Assembly (NCBI GenBank): GCA_902764415.1
Contig: CACWVU010000029.1
Coordinates: 1 to 33,018 of the forward strand
From: an uncultured bacterium
GTDB taxonomy: Bacteria > Verrucomicrobiota > Kiritimatiellia > RFP12 > UBA1067
DNA length: 33,018 bases
Direction of reading: 5' to 3'
The notes beneath the pieces are model-generated. The model made no database searches. It was not told where the DNA came from and worked only from the letters and a program-made list of their open reading frames with translations. The position numbers and the translations under genes were made by a program. Positions 29,794-33,018 of the stretch are shown here, in pieces. Numbering within the stretch: the stretch's first letter is position 1; each line of letters opens with the position of its first letter.

Positions 29794-31830
29794 ATGGAAC
29801 TTAGAGGGTTGTACAAGGACCGCAATCTGCTTGTTCTTGCATGTTGCGTGGGTTTGATCCAGATTGCCTGTTACTATGTGACGGGTTCTGTTATTCGCAG
29901 TGACGGAGGCATTGCCATAGCCCAGCCGGATACGCTTCTCTACGGCCAGGCTGCGCGGCGAATCGCCGAAGGTTTCCCATTTTCTTTCTCTGATGGGGCG
30001 GCCGCATCTACTGGCACGACCTCTGTAGTCTACCCATTTATCCTCGCCGTCCCCTATTATCTGGGCTTCAAGGGCGGTGGGTTGTTTGTCGCCGGCTTTC
30101 TACTTAACGCTATATTCTATTTGCTCTTTATACTCGGCTGGACGGCTATAGCCTGTCGCGTCTTTGCGGATCGGATGATGGCGCGTGTTGTTTCCGTTGC
30201 GCTTGTTGCTTTGTTTGGCTCTTTTGCCTATTGCGCGCTTGCGCAGAGTGATATTGGCCTTTGGATGGCTGTAAGCGCGTGGTTGGCGTATGGACTTTAT
30301 GCTAACAGGAGGATTCTGTACATTCCGCTACTGTTGCTTTCTCCGTGGGTGAGACCGGAAGGGATGATCGTGGTTCTCGCATTTACATTTTTTGGCGTCA
30401 TTGACGCGTTCCGTCGCCGCAAGATTGGAGTTGATATCCTCATCGGGGTCGCAGCCGTGGCGTCGATGGCCGGGGTTTTTGCGCTCAATCTTGCCATGAC
30501 CGGCGAAGCACAGTTTTCGTCGGTAATGCACAAAGGCTATTTCAAGAACCTCTCGCTGTTTTCGGCGGTTTATGCTTCGGCCGAGGATTTCATGCGCATT
30601 GCAAAGGCGTATTTTCTTGGAATTCCGCAATCGGCACCGCGTGACTTTTTCTATGTTCCACTCATTGGCGCGGCATTTATGTGGATCGGGGTGTTTTCGC
30701 GACGGTGGCGCAATGTTTCTTGGCGCGAACTCGCATGGTATATGGCCATGTTTGGTTCAGTAGCCACTGTTTCAACGAGCGGATGGCAGGGCACCAATCT
30801 CGACCGCTATCTTATCTGGATAATGCCGGTTCTGCTGTTTTATGCTGCATTTGGCGCGGATGTAGTTTCGGTCAAGTTTGGAACCGGCATTTCACGTTTC
30901 TTGCCGGGCGCAGTGCTGGTGTCGTTCACTGGCGCGATGGCCATAGTGCTTGTTTGCGTGTTTGGCGTTTCATCCTCCGGGTCAGACGTTGTTCGTGCGT
31001 TTGCCGCGCGGTGCGATGCAGAGATGCCGGCTGGATGCAGCGTCGGCATGTGGGGGAATTGCGGTATTGCTTATGAGATGTCGCAGCGTCGAGTGGCACA
31101 TTTGTCTGGAATCTATTCTTCGGAGTTTCTTCGTGCGAAATCAATCGCCGGCAAGTTTGAGATATTGAAGAACGAGCCAGATACCAGGTTTGACTACTGG
31201 ATTGTTCGCGTGTCCGACCGGACATCACATTATCTTGACAAGATCGACGAAGTTGCAGGCGAGGTGGTGTTTGCGGCCCCTCCCGGACTTGAGCTAAGGA
31301 AGGCGGATTGGTCGGCATACGACGCAGGTCGTGCGGAGCCTCAGGCTCCGGCGCAAGGGCTTTCGCTCTCTGCAGCAGTGGACGTGGCATACTGGCGGGA
31401 TGAGCATGATGCGGAATATGAGCAGATGACCCGGGACGACTATCCGCTGTTTGCCCCATTTCATGCAATAGGCAAGATTGGCGGAAAGACCATGATTGAC
31501 GCAGGCAGGTTTCTCCTGGGCGGCGATTCCATGACGGTTGCGCTAATGCCAGGTCGTGATGTGCATGTAGTCATGCGCACTACGCTTAAGTGCAAGGTCT
31601 TCGTAGAACGCGAACTTGGGCACCAGACCAGCGAGTTTTCGCTGAAAAGTCCGATGACGTTGAAGGTTCTGGTTGACGGAACGGATGCCGGCGACATATC
31701 CTTCGATGTAGAGGATGGAGACATGGCCGATGCGGTGTTTACCATTCCCGGCCGGTTCCTGACTCATTCAAAGTCGCGAATTTCATTCTTGGGCGAGCAC
31801 GTCGCATTTGCCTACTGGTTCTTCCAGTGA
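29794..31830 (+). CDS. Multi-pass GT-C-like glycosyltransferase membrane protein
   Basis: 678 residues. About ten hydrophobic segments occupy residues 10-395 (for example LLVLACCVGLIQIACYYV, FVAGFLLNAIFYLLFILGW, LIGVAAVASMAGVFALNLAM). The first outer loop has DTLLYGQAARRIAEGFPFSF followed by STGTTSVVYPF. Together with SPWVRPEGM, this is the layout of lipid-linked-sugar GT-C enzymes (ArnT/PMT/GT39-like), with the loop aspartate as likely catalytic base. The C-terminal 280 residues are soluble and unrecognised. Lying behind the pilin, it might glycosylate it, but this is inference. The gene is less GC-rich than its neighbours, so it may have been acquired. There is no Shine-Dalgarno site; the ATG directly follows the terminator T-tract. 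Confidence 0.75.
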   Translation: MELRGLYKDRNLLVLACCVGLIQIACYYVTGSVIRSDGGIAIAQPDTLLYGQAARRIAEGFPFSFSDGAAASTGTTSVVYPFILAVPYYLGFKGGGLFVAGFLLNAIFYLLFILGWTAIACRVFADRMMARVVSVALVALFGSFAYCALAQSDIGLWMAVSAWLAYGLYANRRILYIPLLLLSPWVRPEGMIVVLAFTFFGVIDAFRRRKIGVDILIGVAAVASMAGVFALNLAMTGEAQFSSVMHKGYFKNLSLFSAVYASAEDFMRIAKAYFLGIPQSAPRDFFYVPLIGAAFMWIGVFSRRWRNVSWRELAWYMAMFGSVATVSTSGWQGTNLDRYLIWIMPVLLFYAAFGADVVSVKFGTGISRFLPGAVLVSFTGAMAIVLVCVFGVSSSGSDVVRAFAARCDAEMPAGCSVGMWGNCGIAYEMSQRRVAHLSGIYSSEFLRAKSIAGKFEILKNEPDTRFDYWIVRVSDRTSHYLDKIDEVAGEVVFAAPPGLELRKADWSAYDAGRAEPQAPAQGLSLSAAVDVAYWRDEHDAEYEQMTRDDYPLFAPFHAIGKIGGKTMIDAGRFLLGGDSMTVALMPGRDVHVVMRTTLKCKVFVERELGHQTSEFSLKSPMTLKVLVDGTDAGDISFDVEDGDMADAVFTIPGRFLTHSKSRISFLGEHVAFAYWFFQ

Positions 31831-31884
31831 TGATGTTCGGGAATATTGTGTTTGTGCCTGCCCAATCCGATTCACGACGGGCCC

Positions 31885-32007
31885 ATGAATTCGATGTTCC
31901 AGAAGTTTTTTTTCTTCGTCCTCCTCGCCTGTGCGCTTGTGCCGGTTTCCAGGGTTGATTGTCTTAATATAATTCCGGTGGTAGGGTGCACAGAGTTTTT
32001 GGTATAA
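31885..32007 (+). CDS. Possible 40-aa secreted or lipoprotein-like peptide
   Basis: ATG 31885 (or 31894) reads MNSMFQKFFFFVLLACALVP and ends at TAA 32007. It has a signal-like hydrophobic core and an LLAC lipobox-like motif. The stop lies inside the next gene's -10 box. There is no good ribosome site, so chance is possible. Confidence 0.25.
   Translation: MNSMFQKFFFFVLLACALVPVSRVDCLNIIPVVGCTEFLV
31968..31985 (+). repeat. Half copy of the 355-388 palindrome
   Basis: TATAATTCCGGTGGTAGG matches TATAAATCCGGTGGTAGG at 371-388 at 17 of 18 positions. The left arm of the palindrome is absent here. Confidence 0.5.
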
Positions 32008-32010
32008 TAC
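32000..32010 (+). promoter_or_regulatory. Extended -10 promoter, leaderless start
   Basis: TGGTATAATAC with TATAAT at 32003-32008 is 7 nt before ATG 32016. It shows that the in-frame ATG at 31986, upstream of the promoter, is not the start. Confidence 0.72.
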
Positions 32011-32015
32011 CGGGC

Positions 32016-32840
32016 ATGAAAAAGGAGACAAGGGAGCTGGCGGGGATGTTTGGCGCGGCGCTGGTAGTGGTGGTCGCGCTGGCGCTGGCCTATCGGGTGG
32101 TGGTGCGCTTGTGGCCGCCGGCGGAGACGCAGCACCAGACGCTTGCGCAGTTCCTCGAGGAGGCGCAAAGGGCTGGATGCGCAAGGCTGCTCGTGAAGCC
32201 GGCGGCGAATTGGTCGGAGGCCGAGGTCAAGCTGGAGCCGGAGATCTATGCGTGGCTTAAGGAACAGGACAAGGAGATCCTGCCTTGGGAATGGACGGAC
32301 GAGGCGCGGCGGAAAGACCCGAAGGGTTATGCAAAGTGCTGGCGCCGTATCTGGAAGGAGCAGAAGGCCGCTTGCGAAAGAATGCTGGCAGGAGAGCAGA
32401 AGGAAAGCAAGCGCCTTGACCGGGAGCTCCTGATCCTCACCACTGTCTACGCCCATCGCACCAATCAGATTGCCCGGCTCAGCGCCCTTGCGGCCACCAA
32501 CGCCTTCCCGTGCCAGGTCTCGGTCGAGCGCCTCGAGAAGGGCAGGCTTTGGGGCTGGAACAAGCACGTCGAAGTGGTTGAGTGCAAAGCCGCGGCGGAA
32601 ATCGCGGCGGCGACGAACAGCATCTGCAGCCAGGAAACTGCCGCGGCGTCGGACGAAGCCAGGCGCGTCTCGGCAATGACCGCGTTGCTCGCTTTGGCAA
32701 AGGAGAAGTCGACTTTGTACGAAAACCTGTGCGGGATCTGTGACGAATGCAGTCGCATCGTCGAAGGCGACGCCTTGCCGGATCACAACGAGCTCCTGCT
32801 GAATTCGCTCGTCGAAGTCCTGAAGGGCGCAAAGAGATGA
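32016..32840 (+). CDS. Uncharacterised membrane-anchored protein
   Basis: 274 residues. A short basic N-terminus (MKKETREL) and one membrane helix (FGAALVVVVALALAYRVVV, about 11-29) are followed by an extra-cytoplasmic, mostly helical, charged region with WSEAEVKLEPEIYAWLKEQDKEILPWEW and KCWRRIWKEQKAACERML. A late alanine-rich helical part (AAAEIAAATNSICSQETAAASDEA) precedes LYENLCGICDECSRIVEG. I do not recognise a family. The start is set by the promoter 7 nt upstream. An AT-rich hairpin follows the stop. Confidence 0.75.
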   Translation: MKKETRELAGMFGAALVVVVALALAYRVVVRLWPPAETQHQTLAQFLEEAQRAGCARLLVKPAANWSEAEVKLEPEIYAWLKEQDKEILPWEWTDEARRKDPKGYAKCWRRIWKEQKAACERMLAGEQKESKRLDRELLILTTVYAHRTNQIARLSALAATNAFPCQVSVERLEKGRLWGWNKHVEVVECKAAAEIAAATNSICSQETAAASDEARRVSAMTALLALAKEKSTLYENLCGICDECSRIVEGDALPDHNELLLNSLVEVLKGAKR

Positions 32841-32852
32841 TTGTCGATTGAA

Positions 32853-32874
32853 AAACTAAACGAAAGTTTAGTTT
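32853..32874 (+). terminator. AT-rich hairpin after the last gene
   Basis: AAACTAAAC, loop GAAA and GTTTAGTTT form a 9-bp stem but are followed by only CTGAAG, so termination would be weak. Confidence 0.4.
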
Positions 32875-33018
32875 CTGAAGCTGGGTGAACGCGTCAATTC
32901 CGACTGTGAGGTAGCGTTTAGCCTAAAAATCGCAGTTGAAGTCAATGGGGCATTAGCCCGTCAGCCAAAGTTGGCGGGTTGAAATGGCCATGATGCCGTT
33001 GGATTGCCGGTTCAGGCG

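Noticed and set aside
31986..32015. ATG 31986 as start of the last gene
   Set aside because: The promoter at 32000-32010 lies inside that extension, so the transcript begins at or just before ATG 32016.
32875..33018. Possible riboswitch or gene end at the right edge
   Set aside because: There are small inverted repeats (CCCG...CGGG near 32959-32980) and two short minus-strand open frames, but nothing matches a known RNA or protein and the context is cut off.

Overview
The window looks like a chromosomal piece of a GC-rich bacterium of the PVC superphylum, most like an uncultured Kiritimatiellota/Lentisphaerota relative. This placement is inferred from the style of the prepilin, the GG-rich housekeeping genes, repeats of a kind common in that group, and a type III secretion (T3S) chaperone beside a type IV pilus locus. 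It is not based on a marker-gene tree.

Layout: 1-717 is a gene-poor, repeat-rich edge with a broken ORF, a 50-bp REP-like repeat, a 12-bp tandem repeat, a long palindrome and a promoter. 718-7196 is housekeeping on the + strand: an O-methyltransferase, a 4HBT thioesterase, then a tight run glyQS-proC-nadD-tcdA-gph-mtnN. The nadD product carries an extra ferredoxin:thioredoxin-reductase-like cysteine domain. 7249-12284 is a defence cassette: abiEi/abiEii and, one base later, a 1187-aa DUF4011/superfamily-1 helicase with a C-terminal Vsr-like nuclease (Hhe-like). 12359-15505 holds tRNA-Ser(CGA), tRNA-Gly(CCC), recN, a divergent dehydroquinate-synthase-fold gene and a cupin. 15514-22485 on the - strand is a type IV pilus alignment operon pilM-N-O-P-Q, each gene overlapping the next by ATGA, followed by two extra genes, one encoding a membrane-anchored GTPase.

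The most interesting locus is divergent from pilM: a CesT-family T3S chaperone (start 22795) followed by a 1430-residue protein (23312-27604). Its middle carries the motif set of the UbiB/ADCK (ABC1) atypical kinase family: a KxGQ-like KMMQ, an alanine-rich GAASVGEA loop, VVK, FDFRNEAN, HGDTHAGN and DFG. The pairing suggests a secreted effector with a UbiB-like kinase fold. 27808-29726 is an orphan NtrC-type regulator and a type IV pilin preceded by a near-consensus sigma-54 promoter. A GT-C-like membrane protein and an unknown membrane-anchored protein follow.

A recurring signal is an A/T tract followed by TGGTATAATAC whose -10 box lies only 7-14 nt before the start codon. This implies leaderless or nearly leaderless transcripts for at least six genes or operons, whereas internal genes of operons use Shine-Dalgarno sites or ATGA/GTGA overlaps.
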